Under the pieces are notes generated by a model. That model ran no database searches. It saw nothing but the letters and a program-made list of their open reading frames with translations, and had not been told where the DNA came from. This document shows positions 35,410-43,673 of a DNA stretch of 64,000 nt, piece by piece (the stretch's first letter is position 1; every line of letters begins with the position of its first letter). Source of the stretch: CBDFGS01 sp965247255 (GTDB lineage Bacteria > Chloroflexota > Dehalococcoidia > Lucifugimonadales > CAUZJF01); NCBI GenBank assembly GCA_965247255.1, contig CBDFGS010000012.1:434001-498000 (forward strand). Direction: 5' to 3'. The position numbers and the translations under genes were made by a program.

Positions 35410-35723
35410 TTAAGGTGAAGCCCGCGTACATGGACCGCTTCGTCGAAGCATCCCTGAGTGATGCACGAGGCTCCGTCCGGGACGAGCCGGGGTGTTTCCG
35501 GTTCGACATTCTGAGGGACGACAACGACCCCAACCTCGCCCACCTTTACGAGGTCTACGAGGACCAGGCTGCGATCGAGGCCCACAGACGTATGCCCCAC
35601 TACTTGAAATGGCGGGCAACCGTCGCCGATTGGCTCGACGGTGACTCCGAGCGGATAGAGGCAACGACCGTGTTCCCGTCCGACGCGGGGTGGCGAAGCC
35701 AGAAGCCGCACTTGATGGAGTAG
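35410..35723 (+). pseudogene. Remainder of the IS-split antibiotic biosynthesis monooxygenase (ABM/YgiN-like)
   Basis: Host sequence resumes after TTAAG at 35415 with VKPAYMDRFVEASL, then EPGCFRFDILRDDNDPNLAHLYEVYEDQAAIEAHRRMPHY in family order. This is the small dimeric ferredoxin-like ABM fold: EPGCxRF...D..P..F.LYEVY.D..A...H. The restored protein has 111 residues, the normal length. The current open frame starts inside the IS at 35238, so any product would be a chimera lacking the first beta strand of the native protein. Confidence 0.85.
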
Positions 35724-35784
35724 ATGGCCGGGCATCCGGCCGTTGGAACTGCGTAACGCGCTTCCAACGCGGATAGGCGTCCTG

Positions 35785-36336
35785 ATGCAAGAAACCCAGA
35801 GACGGCTTCGGCGTTCGATTCGGCTGAAGGGATACGACTATTCCAGGGCTGGGGCGTATTTCGTAACGGTGTGTACTAATGCGCGCCAAAGTCTATTTGG
35901 CAAGATCGAAGACGGAAGGATGAAGCCCAATCTGATAGGGGATGAGGTTCAGCAAATCTGGTCAAACCTCCCGTCGCGGTTCCCCTCAATCGAGCTGGAC
36001 GCCTTTGTCGTGATGCCGAACCATATCCACGGCATCGTGACCATCGTGGAGAACGGGGTTGTCGTTCCAGCCGAGGAGGGCGCGGCGAGCAGCGCCCCTA
36101 CCGTGGGGGATATCATGCGGGTTTTCAAATCGATCTCCGCAATTCACGTCAACCGCATTCTGTCTCGGACAGGAAGACCATTGTGGCAGCGCAATTATTA
36201 CGAACACGTCATCCGAGACGAGAAAGAACTGAATCGGGTCCGCCAATATACAGTTGACAACCCAGCCAAATGGGCACTGGATCGCGAGAACCCAGACGCG
36301 ACTGGTATGGAACCAGAGCAACCGTGGCTGAGGTGA
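35785..36336 (+). CDS. REP-associated tyrosine transposase (RAYT, Y1/IS200-like)
   Basis: A 183-residue HUH-type nuclease. Seen: RRSIRLKGYDYSRAGAYFVT (about 8-27) as in RAYT proteins, the HUH motif in VVMPNHIHGIV (about 74-84) and the catalytic Tyr region LWQRNYYEHVIRDE (about 133-146). These enzymes cut and join the single-stranded palindromes (REPs) they live with; such repeats follow at once at 36343-36582. The in-frame TTG at 35743 gives a non-family extension, so ATG 35785 is preferred. Residues 97-107 (EEGAASSAPTV) are encoded by a piece of the repeat itself (36074-36103), inserted between the HUH motif and VGDIMRVFKS. Confidence 0.9.
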   Translation: MQETQRRLRRSIRLKGYDYSRAGAYFVTVCTNARQSLFGKIEDGRMKPNLIGDEVQQIWSNLPSRFPSIELDAFVVMPNHIHGIVTIVENGVVVPAEEGAASSAPTVGDIMRVFKSISAIHVNRILSRTGRPLWQRNYYEHVIRDEKELNRVRQYTVDNPAKWALDRENPDATGMEPEQPWLR

Positions 36337-36342
36337 TACCAG

Positions 36343-36630
36343 GTAGGGGCAGGGCTTGCCCTGCCTTCCGGGGGCGGGCGCAGCAAGCAGCGCCCCTACG
36401 ACAATGGCGCGGTCTTATAACGTAGGGGCAGGGCTTGCCCTGCCTTCCGGTGGGCCTGGCGCAGCAAGCGGCGCCCCTACGACAATGGCGCCGGACGGGA
36501 ATAACCCCGATGGGAATGACGACGTAGGGGCAGGGCTTGCCCTGCCTTCCGGGGGGCCTGGCGCAGCAAGCAGCGCCCCTACGACAATGGCGCCGGACGG
36601 GAATAACGACGTGCGGGCGGGGCTTGCACC
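36343..36630. repeat. Array of three REP-like palindromic units plus a fragment
   Basis: Units at 36343-36399, 36422-36480 and 36524-36582, each 57-59 bases. Every unit opens with GTAGGGGCAGGGC and closes with GCGCCCCTAC, so the outer ends pair (GTAGGGGC/GCCCCTAC); inside is the hairpin GGCAGGGC-TT-GCCCTGCC. Spacers share GACAATGGCGC and GACGGGAATAAC. A worn fourth half-unit (CGGGCGGGGCTTGC) lies at about 36613-36627. The array directly follows a RAYT gene, the usual home of REPs. It is in frame with the next gene by chance and should not be annotated as part of it. Confidence 0.85.
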
Positions 36631-36655
36631 GTCGGTCGATGGAGGAATACCACCT

Positions 36656-37021
36656 ATGACGATGGACAAGATCGAGACAGGGCAGTCCGCCGAGATCGAG
36701 GTCGAGGTGACCCCTGATTTGACTATCAACCGAACGGGAAAAGAGGGCGGCGAGGTGTTGTCGACGCCGTCGCTGCTGATGCTCATGGAGCGGTGCTGCA
36801 TCGAGGCATCGGACGCTCACCTCCCAGACACGCACACCACTGTGGGCTATGCGGTGGACGGCATGCGTCACCTGGCGCCGACGCCGATCGGTCGCAAGGT
36901 CAAAGTTAAGACGGTGCTGACCGAGGTCAACGGAAACAGACTGACCTACACACTCGAGGCTTTTGAGGGCGACAAAAGCATCGGTGTTGCGACCCACAAA
37001 CGCGCCGTGATTTCCAAGTAG
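36656..37021 (+). CDS. FlK-like hotdog-fold thioesterase
   Basis: A 121-residue protein of the fluoroacetyl-CoA-thioesterase-like family. Seen: IETGQSAEIEVEVTPDLTI, VLSTPSLLMLMERCCIEA, HTTVGYAVDGMRHLAPTPIG (with the catalytic Thr/His area) and SIGVATHKRAVIS at the end, all in the family order. The frame is open back to 36356 through the repeat array, but GGAGG at 36641-36645 lies 10 bases before ATG 36656. It may hydrolyse acyl-CoA products or protect against a toxic acyl-CoA; the substrate is unknown. A GCGGGG/CCCCGC hairpin (37026-37040) follows the stop. Confidence 0.85.
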   Translation: MTMDKIETGQSAEIEVEVTPDLTINRTGKEGGEVLSTPSLLMLMERCCIEASDAHLPDTHTTVGYAVDGMRHLAPTPIGRKVKVKTVLTEVNGNRLTYTLEAFEGDKSIGVATHKRAVISK

Positions 37022-37076
37022 CGCAGCGGGGATGCCCCGCGCTCCAGGGCGCGTCGGACACGCAGCGAAATCGCCG

Positions 37077-37105
37077 TTGTTCACCAATGGGAGGTTTGCT
37101 ATACT
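37077..37105 (+). promoter_or_regulatory. Promoter of the molybdenum hydroxylase operon
   Basis: -35 TTGTTC (37077-37082), 17-base spacer, and extended -10 TGCTATACT with TATACT at 37100-37105. Transcription would start near 37112, leaving a leader of about 160 bases before the first gene. Confidence 0.55.
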
Positions 37106-37273
37106 GGTGCCGCTTTGCGGCGGCGCTATGCCTTAGCGATGTTTCTTGGGGCCGCCCCGCCAGATGGCTGAGTGACTGTAGGGCTCGTGATAGAGCCGAT
37201 GGTCTATTGGCCGCTAGGTTCTCCGCATCCACGCGGCGCCTGCGGAAATGGACAACGCAAAAGGAGGACGTAA
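37106..37273 (+). promoter_or_regulatory. Structured 5' leader of the molybdenum hydroxylase operon
   Basis: This non-coding leader can form several hairpins: CGCTA/TAGCG (about 37123-37138), GGGG/CCCC (about 37149-37159), GCCA/TGGC (about 37160-37170) and GGCTC/GAGCC (about 37183-37198). It ends with the GGAGG ribosome site at 37263-37267. The amount of potential structure and the operon's molybdenum cofactor demand make a cis-acting RNA possible. I could not match it by eye to the known Moco motif. Confidence 0.3.
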
Positions 37274-38170
37274 TTGAAGTGGATTGACTACGCAGCACCA
37301 ACTTCGCTGGATGGCGCCACAAGCCTGCTGGCCGAGCACCAAGAGAAGGCCAGGGTCCTGGCCGGTGGCACCGACCTTTTAGTCCTCATGAGGGTCAACC
37401 CCGGTCGAGTCCACAGTCCAGACTTGATCGTCGATATCAAAGAGGTCCCTGAGCTAAACGAGGTCAGCTACGACGCGGAAAAGGGACTCACCCTCGGAGC
37501 CGCGGTCCCTTGTTACAAGATTTACCAGAACGACGAGATCGCCCAAGCGTATCCCGGGCTGATCGACGCCGCCGCCCTCATAGGCGGCATTCAGATTCAA
37601 GGCCGCGCTTCCATCGGAGGAAACCTGTGCAACGCCACGCCGAGCGCGGACTCGATCCCGGCCCTGATAGCGCATAGTGTCACGTGCACGATAGCCGGCC
37701 CCGGCGGCACAACACGGCAGGTCGCAGCAGAGGACTTCTGTACCGGTGTCTCGCAGACCGTGCTGAAACCGGACGAGGTGCTCGTATCGCTTCACTTCCC
37801 GCCGCCACCACCCAACTTTGGCGCCCGTTACCTTCGTTTCATACCGCGGAACGAGATGGATATCGCGGTCGCCGGCGCCGGAGTCTCGGTGGTCCTGAGC
37901 AATGGCAATATCACGTCGGCGCGCGTCGCGCTCGCGTCGGTGGCGCCTACCCCCTTGTTCGTTCGCGAGGCGGGCGAGGCCCTGGAGGGTATGCCGGCCA
38001 CGGAAGAGAGCGTGAGGATAGCTTCAGACCTGGCGCGGAATGCTGCCAAGCCGATCAGCGACATGCGCGGCACCATCGAGTACCGCAAGCACCTGTGCGA
38101 GGTGCTCACAAGGCGCGCGCTGCTTACAGCAATAGAGAGAGCCAAGGGAGGCGTTGTACATGCCCACTAA
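37274..38170 (+). CDS. Molybdenum hydroxylase FAD-binding medium subunit (CoxM/XdhB-like)
   Basis: A 298-residue subunit that takes electrons from the iron-sulfur subunit onto FAD. Seen: DYAAPTSLDGATSLLAEH, the FAD pyrophosphate motif VLAGGTDLLVLMR (about 31-43) and the second FAD motif ASIGGNLCNATPSADSIP (about 115-132), then the C-terminal CO-dehydrogenase flavoprotein domain. The start is TTG at 37274, with GGAGG 6 bases upstream. It is the first gene of the operon and overlaps the next by 11 bases. Confidence 0.93.
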   Translation: MKWIDYAAPTSLDGATSLLAEHQEKARVLAGGTDLLVLMRVNPGRVHSPDLIVDIKEVPELNEVSYDAEKGLTLGAAVPCYKIYQNDEIAQAYPGLIDAAALIGGIQIQGRASIGGNLCNATPSADSIPALIAHSVTCTIAGPGGTTRQVAAEDFCTGVSQTVLKPDEVLVSLHFPPPPPNFGARYLRFIPRNEMDIAVAGAGVSVVLSNGNITSARVALASVAPTPLFVREAGEALEGMPATEESVRIASDLARNAAKPISDMRGTIEYRKHLCEVLTRRALLTAIERAKGGVVHAH

Positions 38171-38630
38171 GACACATGTCCAGACTCGAATCAACGGCGA
38201 AGAGGTCGATTTCCTCTGCGAGCCAAGGCAGAGCCTGCTCGAGTGTTTGCGGGACATCGTCGGCCTGACGGGCTCCAAAGAGGGCTGCAACGACGGCAAC
38301 TGCGGCGCCTGCACGGTAAACTTGGACGGGCGAATCGTCGACTCATGCCTGGTTCTGGGCGTCGAGACCCAGGGCAGGGAGATATTGACCATCGAGGGAG
38401 TCGCATCGCCCGAAGGCTTGCACCCAATCCAGCAGGCCTTCCTGGAGAACGCCGCGCTTCAGTGCGGCATCTGTACCCCCGGATTCATCGTCGCTTCCAA
38501 GGCGCTGCTAGAGGCCGAGCCCAACCCATCAGAGCAAAGGATCAGGCTCTGGCTGGCCGGCAACCTCTGCAGATGCACCGGCTACGACAAGATCGTGCGC
38601 GCCGTGATGGACGCGGCGACCAAGATGTGA
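38160..38630 (+). CDS. Molybdenum hydroxylase [2Fe-2S] small subunit (CoxS/XdhC-type ferredoxin)
   Basis: A 156-residue protein with two [2Fe-2S] clusters. Seen: the plant-type ferredoxin motif GCNDGNCGACTV (about 41-52) with a later DSCLVLG, and the helical domain with CGICTPGFI (about 99-107) and CRCTGYDKIV. It starts with ATG 38160, preceded 8 bases by GGGAGG, inside the end of the FAD subunit gene. It passes electrons from the Mo site in the large subunit to FAD. Confidence 0.95.
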   Translation: MPTKTHVQTRINGEEVDFLCEPRQSLLECLRDIVGLTGSKEGCNDGNCGACTVNLDGRIVDSCLVLGVETQGREILTIEGVASPEGLHPIQQAFLENAALQCGICTPGFIVASKALLEAEPNPSEQRIRLWLAGNLCRCTGYDKIVRAVMDAATKM

Positions 38631-38653
38631 CGAAGATTTGAGGAGGCTGAGGC

Positions 38654-40996
38654 ATGACGACGACATACGAGCCCAACGTAGTCCTGTCCACACGGGAGTT
38701 CAAGGTCGTTGGCACGCGGCCAATCCGTCACGACGGGGCCGACAAGGTCACCGGCCGCGCCCAATTTGGCGCCGACGTCCATCCCAGCAGGCTGCTCTAC
38801 GGCAAGGTCCTGCGTAGCCCGCACGCCCACGCGAAGATCAAGTCCATCGACACCAGCAAGGCCGCGGCGCTTCCCGGCGTGAGCGCGGTGGTCACAGGGC
38901 ATGATTTCCCGTCCTCTTCGCCGGACGAAGAGGTAAGCACCACGCTGGGTACTTTCAAGGCCAAGCTCTTGCGAGAGCACACCCTGGCGACCGAGAAGGT
39001 GCTATACAAAGGCCACCCGGTGGCCGGTGTGGCGGCTGCCAGCTCGCATGTTGCCGAGGAAGCGCTCTCTCTCATCGACGTGCAATACGAGGTGCTACCG
39101 TCGGTAATGACCGCACCCGAGGGCATGGCAGAAGGCGCGACGCTGCTCCACGAGGACGTCAAGACCCAGGAGGGCGGTGAGGAGACCGATAAGGTCAGCA
39201 ACCTAGCCGAGCACATCCAATACAAGAAGGGCGACCTGGAGAAGGGGTTCGCCCAGGCGGACATCGTTATCGAGCGGGAGTTCAACACCGCCACGGTCCA
39301 CCAGGGCTACATCGAGCCCCACACGTGCACCGTGTCTTGGAACAAAGGCGACAGGGTGCAGATCTGGGGCAGCACTCAGGCGTCTTTCGACATGAGGGAC
39401 GCGGTCGCCGGCATCCTTGGCCTTCCCGACTCACAAGTCAAGTACACCCCGATGGAGATCGGCGGCGGATTCGGCGGGAAGTGGGAGCCCTACGCCGAGC
39501 CCGTCATGGCGCTTCTCTCCCGGAAGACGGGCCAACCGGTCAAGAACGTGATGACTCGCTCCGAGGACCTGGAGAGCACCGGGCCGACGCCGGGCTCTAA
39601 CATGAAGGTGAAGATGGGCGTCACGAACGATGGGAAGATCGTCGCGGCATATGCGCATATCGCCTTCGAGGCCGGGGCCTATCCCGGCTCTCCGGTAGAC
39701 GCCGCGTGCCAGTGTGTGTTCGCGTCCTACGACATCCCAAACACTCTTATCGATGGCTACGACGTGGTAGTGAACAAGACCAAGAGCGCGGCGTACAGGG
39801 CGCCCGGCTCGACGCACGCCGTGTTCGCCTCCGAGACCGTCGTCAACGAGCTAGTAGAGAAGCTAGGCCTGGACCCCATCGAGTTCAGGCTCATGAACGC
39901 GGCCAAGGAGGGCACGCGCCGCGCCGACGGGCCGGTCTTTCCCAAGATCGGGTGCGTGGAGGTCCTGGAGGCGATGAGGGACCACCCCCACTACACCGCG
40001 CCGCTGGAAGGGCCCAATCGCGCCCGCGGCGTCGCTATTGGCTTCTGGTTCAACATCGGGGAGCAGTCCAGCGTCACCATCAGCGTTAACCGCGACGGCA
40101 GTGCATCGCTGATCGAAGGCTCCCCGGATATCGGCGGGACCCGGACCTCTATCGCGATGCAGGCTGCCGAGGTCCTAGGCATCCCCGCCGAGGACATTCA
40201 CCCGTCCGTGGTGGACACCGACTCTATAGGCTTCACCGTGGGAACGGGCGGAAGCCGCGTTACCTTCGCCACGGGTTGGGCCGCGTACCTGGCAGCCGAG
40301 GACGTCAAGCGGCAGATGGTAGAGAGGGCGGCACTCATCTGGGGCGTGGACAAAGACACGGCGAAGATGAAGAACGGTGTCATCAAGTCGAAGACCGATT
40401 CCGAGCTAAAGATGACGTTCAAGGAGCTGGCCGCGGAGATGAACGACTCGGGCGGCGTTATCGTCGGCAAAGGGACGATTAACCCCGCGGGACACGGCGG
40501 CGCCTTCGCCGGTCTTATCGTAGATGTGGAGGCTGACCCCGAGACCGGGAAGGTCGACGTACTTCGCGCTACCGCCGTCCAGGACGCCGGCAAAGCCATC
40601 CATCCCAGTTACGTGGAGGGACAGATGCAGGGCGGGACCGCCCAGGGCATCGGCTGGGCGCTGAATGAAGAGTACTTCATGGATGAGGCGGGGAGGATGG
40701 CGAACAGCACCTTCCTGGACTACAGGATGCCGATATCGCTGGACCTGCCAATGGTCGACACGGTCATCGTCGAGGTAGCCAACCCGGGCCATCCGTTCGG
40801 GGTCAGGGGGGTCGGGGAGGTCCCGATCGTACCGCCGCCGGCCGCAGTAGCGAACGCCATCTACGGGGCTCTGGGGGTAAGAATGTACGACCTTCCCATG
40901 AATCCTCCGGCGATCATGAAGGCCCTGTGGAGCAATGGCGGCGGCGAAAAGAAAGCCAAGGCGACGACAAAAAAGCGGCGTAGGTTCGTCGCCTAA
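38654..40996 (+). CDS. Molybdenum hydroxylase large subunit 1 (xanthine dehydrogenase/CO dehydrogenase family)
   Basis: A 780-residue molybdopterin-cytosine-dinucleotide-type subunit. Seen: GTRPIRHDGADKVTGRAQFG, RSPHAHAKIKSIDTS, the cofactor loop EIGGGFGGKWEPYAEP (about 275), AYRAPGSTHAVFASE (about 381, the AYRxxG active-site loop), GGTRTSIAMQAAEVLG, QMQGGTAQGIGWALNEE and the C-terminal GVRGVGEVPIVPPPAAVANA with the catalytic Glu. It lacks the Cys of form I CO dehydrogenase, so the substrate is more likely an aromatic or heterocyclic compound. AGGAGG lies 7 bases before the ATG. A basic, Lys-rich tail ends the protein. Confidence 0.92.
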   Translation: MTTTYEPNVVLSTREFKVVGTRPIRHDGADKVTGRAQFGADVHPSRLLYGKVLRSPHAHAKIKSIDTSKAAALPGVSAVVTGHDFPSSSPDEEVSTTLGTFKAKLLREHTLATEKVLYKGHPVAGVAAASSHVAEEALSLIDVQYEVLPSVMTAPEGMAEGATLLHEDVKTQEGGEETDKVSNLAEHIQYKKGDLEKGFAQADIVIEREFNTATVHQGYIEPHTCTVSWNKGDRVQIWGSTQASFDMRDAVAGILGLPDSQVKYTPMEIGGGFGGKWEPYAEPVMALLSRKTGQPVKNVMTRSEDLESTGPTPGSNMKVKMGVTNDGKIVAAYAHIAFEAGAYPGSPVDAACQCVFASYDIPNTLIDGYDVVVNKTKSAAYRAPGSTHAVFASETVVNELVEKLGLDPIEFRLMNAAKEGTRRADGPVFPKIGCVEVLEAMRDHPHYTAPLEGPNRARGVAIGFWFNIGEQSSVTISVNRDGSASLIEGSPDIGGTRTSIAMQAAEVLGIPAEDIHPSVVDTDSIGFTVGTGGSRVTFATGWAAYLAAEDVKRQMVERAALIWGVDKDTAKMKNGVIKSKTDSELKMTFKELAAEMNDSGGVIVGKGTINPAGHGGAFAGLIVDVEADPETGKVDVLRATAVQDAGKAIHPSYVEGQMQGGTAQGIGWALNEEYFMDEAGRMANSTFLDYRMPISLDLPMVDTVIVEVANPGHPFGVRGVGEVPIVPPPAAVANAIYGALGVRMYDLPMNPPAIMKALWSNGGGEKKAKATTKKRRRFVA

Positions 40997-41020
40997 CCCG
41001 CGAGGCCACCAGGTAATCGC

Positions 41021-43321
41021 TTGACGACAACGTACGAGAGCAACATCGTCCTCTCCAGTGACGGAGAGTACGACGTTATCGGGACGCGCCCGATTCGCCC
41101 CGACGGGGCTGACAAGGTGACTGGGCGCGCTCTCTACGGCGCCGACTTCCACGCATCGGGCCTTCTCCACGCCAAATTCCTCAGAAGCCCTCACGCCCAC
41201 GCCCGTATCAAGTCCATCGATACGAGCAGGGCGGAGGCCCTTCCGGGTGTCCGAGCGGTTGTCACTTCCAAGGACCTGCCGAGCATCGCGGACAAGATCG
41301 TCGATTTGGGAGAAGGCGCCGCCAACATCAGGTACCTTCAGGAGAACGTCCTGGCCAGGGGCAAGGCCTTGTATAAGGGGCACGCCATTGCGGCTGTTGC
41401 CGCGGCCAGCCCGCACGTGGCGGAAGAGGCCGTTTTGCTGATCGAAGTGGAGTACGAGGTACTGCCGGCCGTCCTTACAGCGCCCGAGGCCATGGCGGAA
41501 GGCGCTCCCCTGCTTCACGACCACCTCAGGACGGAGGAGCTTGGCGGGACTGGCGATAAGCCAACCAACGTCGCCGAGCACCTGCAGTACAAGCTAGGCG
41601 ACATCGAGACGGGGTTCGCCGAGGCTGACACTGTCCTTGAGCGAGAGTTCAACACCGTCACGGTGCACCAGGGCTACATCGAGCCACAAGTCTCGTCCGC
41701 CCTTTGGAATGAGGACGGGAGAATCCAGATCTGGACCAGCACCCAGGGCGCATTTACGGTCCGGGACAACGTCTCCCAGATACTAGACATCCCCGAGTCG
41801 CGGATCAAGGTCACGCCGATGGAGATCGGAGGCGGCTTCGGAGGCAAGATCCCGAGCTACCTCGAGCCGGCACTGGCCGTGCTGTCCAAAAAGACAGGCC
41901 ACCCCGTGAAGGCCGTGATGACGCGCGGGGAGGTGTTCGAGGCTACGGGCCCGACACCAGGCTCGTATATAAGGGTGAAGATCGGCGTAACCAGAGAGGG
42001 GAAGATCACAGCGGCCGAGGCCTACCTCGCCTACGAGGCAGGCGGATTCCCGGGCTCTCCGGTATCGGCGGGCGCCAAGTGCATATTCGCGGCCTACGAC
42101 GTTCCCCATGTCCTTATCGACGGCTACGACGTTGTGGTGAACAAGCCGAAGACGCAGGCCTATCGCGCTCCGGGCGCCACCAACGCCGCGTTCGCCGCTG
42201 AGCAGGTCGTCGACGAGCTCGCGGACCACCTGGGCATCGACCCGGTTGAGTTCCGGTTGATAAACGCCTCCAGAGAGGGCTCCCGCCGCGCCGACGGCCC
42301 CGTCTTCCCGCGTATAGGGTGCGTCGAGCTCCTGGAAGCGATCAGGGACCATCCGCACTACAGCGCTCCCCTGGAGGGACCCAATCGCGGCAGGGGTGTG
42401 GCTGTGGGCTACTGGTTCAACGTCGGCCTGGAGTCGACCGTGACGATAAGCGTGAACGGCGACGGCACCGTCAACCTCGTCGAAGGCTCGACCGACATAG
42501 GCGGCACACGCGCCTCGGTGGCCATGCAGGCGGCCGAAACGCTGGGCCTGAGAGCCGAGGACGTCCGTCCTACGGTGGTCGACACGGACTCTATCGGCAA
42601 GACGGACGTAACGGGCGGCAGCCGGACGACCTATGCTACGGGCTGGGCCGCCGTGAAGGCCGCTGAAGACGTCAAGCAGCAGATGATCGAGCGGGCGGCG
42701 ATGATCTGGGACGTAGACCCAGGCTCCATCGAGGCTGAAAACGGCGCCTTCCGCTCCAAGACCGACACCGAGCTAAAGATGACATTCAAGGAGCTGGCTG
42801 AGGAGCTCGCCAACACCGGCGGCCCCGTCATCGGCAGGGGCGCGGTGGACGGAGGCGGCGTGGGAGCAGGTGGCGGCTCCTTCTCCGGCAATATTGTGGA
42901 CGTGGAGGTGGACCGCGAGACGGGCAAGGTCACCATACTTCGCTTCACTGCCTTCCAGGACGCCGGAAAGGCGATTCATCCGAGCTACGTCGAGGGGCAG
43001 ATGCAGGGAGGTAGCGTCCAGGGCGTCGGATGGGCATTGAACGAGGAGTATTTCATGAGCGACGACGGCGAGATGCTCAACTCGACCCTCTTGGACTACA
43101 GGATGCCTACCAGCCTCGACCTTCCCATGATCGACACGGTCATCATCGAAGTGCCGAGCTCGTCGCATCCCTACGGCGTGAGGGGCGTTGGCGAAGCAAA
43201 CATCGTCCCGCCACCGGCGGCTATCGCCAGTGCGCTCCACGACGCCGTTGGTATCAGGATGGGCCAACTCCCGATGAACCCGGTGGCGGTTTCAGCCGCA
43301 GTCTGGGACGGGAAAGAGTAG
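41021..43321 (+). CDS. Molybdenum hydroxylase large subunit 2 (paralogue of subunit 1)
   Basis: A 766-residue second copy of the large subunit, starting with TTG 24 bases after the first. All key segments recur: EIGGGFGGKIPSYLEPALA, AYRAPGATNAAFAAEQVVDE, GGTRASVAMQAAETLG and GVRGVGEANIVPPPAAIASA with the catalytic Glu. The two proteins align along their full length but with many substitutions, so they are old paralogues with possibly different substrates. Both share one FAD and one Fe-S subunit in this operon. The Lys-rich tail of copy 1 is absent. Confidence 0.92.
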   Translation: MTTTYESNIVLSSDGEYDVIGTRPIRPDGADKVTGRALYGADFHASGLLHAKFLRSPHAHARIKSIDTSRAEALPGVRAVVTSKDLPSIADKIVDLGEGAANIRYLQENVLARGKALYKGHAIAAVAAASPHVAEEAVLLIEVEYEVLPAVLTAPEAMAEGAPLLHDHLRTEELGGTGDKPTNVAEHLQYKLGDIETGFAEADTVLEREFNTVTVHQGYIEPQVSSALWNEDGRIQIWTSTQGAFTVRDNVSQILDIPESRIKVTPMEIGGGFGGKIPSYLEPALAVLSKKTGHPVKAVMTRGEVFEATGPTPGSYIRVKIGVTREGKITAAEAYLAYEAGGFPGSPVSAGAKCIFAAYDVPHVLIDGYDVVVNKPKTQAYRAPGATNAAFAAEQVVDELADHLGIDPVEFRLINASREGSRRADGPVFPRIGCVELLEAIRDHPHYSAPLEGPNRGRGVAVGYWFNVGLESTVTISVNGDGTVNLVEGSTDIGGTRASVAMQAAETLGLRAEDVRPTVVDTDSIGKTDVTGGSRTTYATGWAAVKAAEDVKQQMIERAAMIWDVDPGSIEAENGAFRSKTDTELKMTFKELAEELANTGGPVIGRGAVDGGGVGAGGGSFSGNIVDVEVDRETGKVTILRFTAFQDAGKAIHPSYVEGQMQGGSVQGVGWALNEEYFMSDDGEMLNSTLLDYRMPTSLDLPMIDTVIIEVPSSSHPYGVRGVGEANIVPPPAAIASALHDAVGIRMGQLPMNPVAVSAAVWDGKE

Positions 43322-43325
43322 TCCC

Positions 43326-43625
43326 ATGGCGACCGTGTTTATCCCCTCACTCATGCAGAGCCTGACCGGGGGACAGCAAACGGTCGAGGTGGCCGGCTCC
43401 AGCGTGCGCGAGGTTATCAACAACCTCGAGGAGCAGTTTCCCGGGATGAAAGAGCGTCTCGTGGACAAGTTCAAGCTGAAGCCCAATATCACCGTCGCCA
43501 TCGATGCCGAGGTTACGCCCTTGGGCCTGCTGGAGAAGGTCGAGGAGAACAGCGAGGTCCACTTCATCCCGGCGGTCGGCGGTGGTTCCGACGTGGCGTT
43601 GGTAACGAGCCCAGCGGCCGCTTAG
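43326..43625 (+). CDS. MoaD/ThiS-like sulfur-carrier protein with a tail after GG
   Basis: A 99-residue beta-grasp protein. Seen: VFIPSLMQSLTGGQQTVEVA, SSVREVINNLEEQFPGMKERL, a conserved MoaD-like helix, and VHFIPAVGGGSDVAL at the end. MoaD normally ends at GG, where the C terminus is adenylated and thiocarboxylated. Here 12 further residues follow (SDVALVTSPAAA), so it would need trimming, or it works as a fold without the chemistry. Its gene begins 4 bases after large subunit 2, suggesting a role in cofactor sulfuration or synthesis for these enzymes. Confidence 0.83.
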   Translation: MATVFIPSLMQSLTGGQQTVEVAGSSVREVINNLEEQFPGMKERLVDKFKLKPNITVAIDAEVTPLGLLEKVEENSEVHFIPAVGGGSDVALVTSPAAA

Positions 43626-43673
43626 TCTCGACGAACAGCCCCTAGCATATTCTCTCGACTGCAGCAGCTACCC

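Noticed and set aside
36343..36630. CRISPR-like repeat array
   Set aside because: Units are palindromic, 57-59 bases, only three, with related rather than unique spacers, and no cas genes are near. They fit REPs of the adjacent RAYT.
36356..36655. Thioesterase starting at 36356
   Set aside because: The first 100 codons are the REP array; the ribosome site at 36641 and the family length both favour 36656.
37087..37287. Small open frame in the leader of the molybdenum operon
   Set aside because: It overlaps the promoter -10, has no ribosome site and no recognisable protein features.
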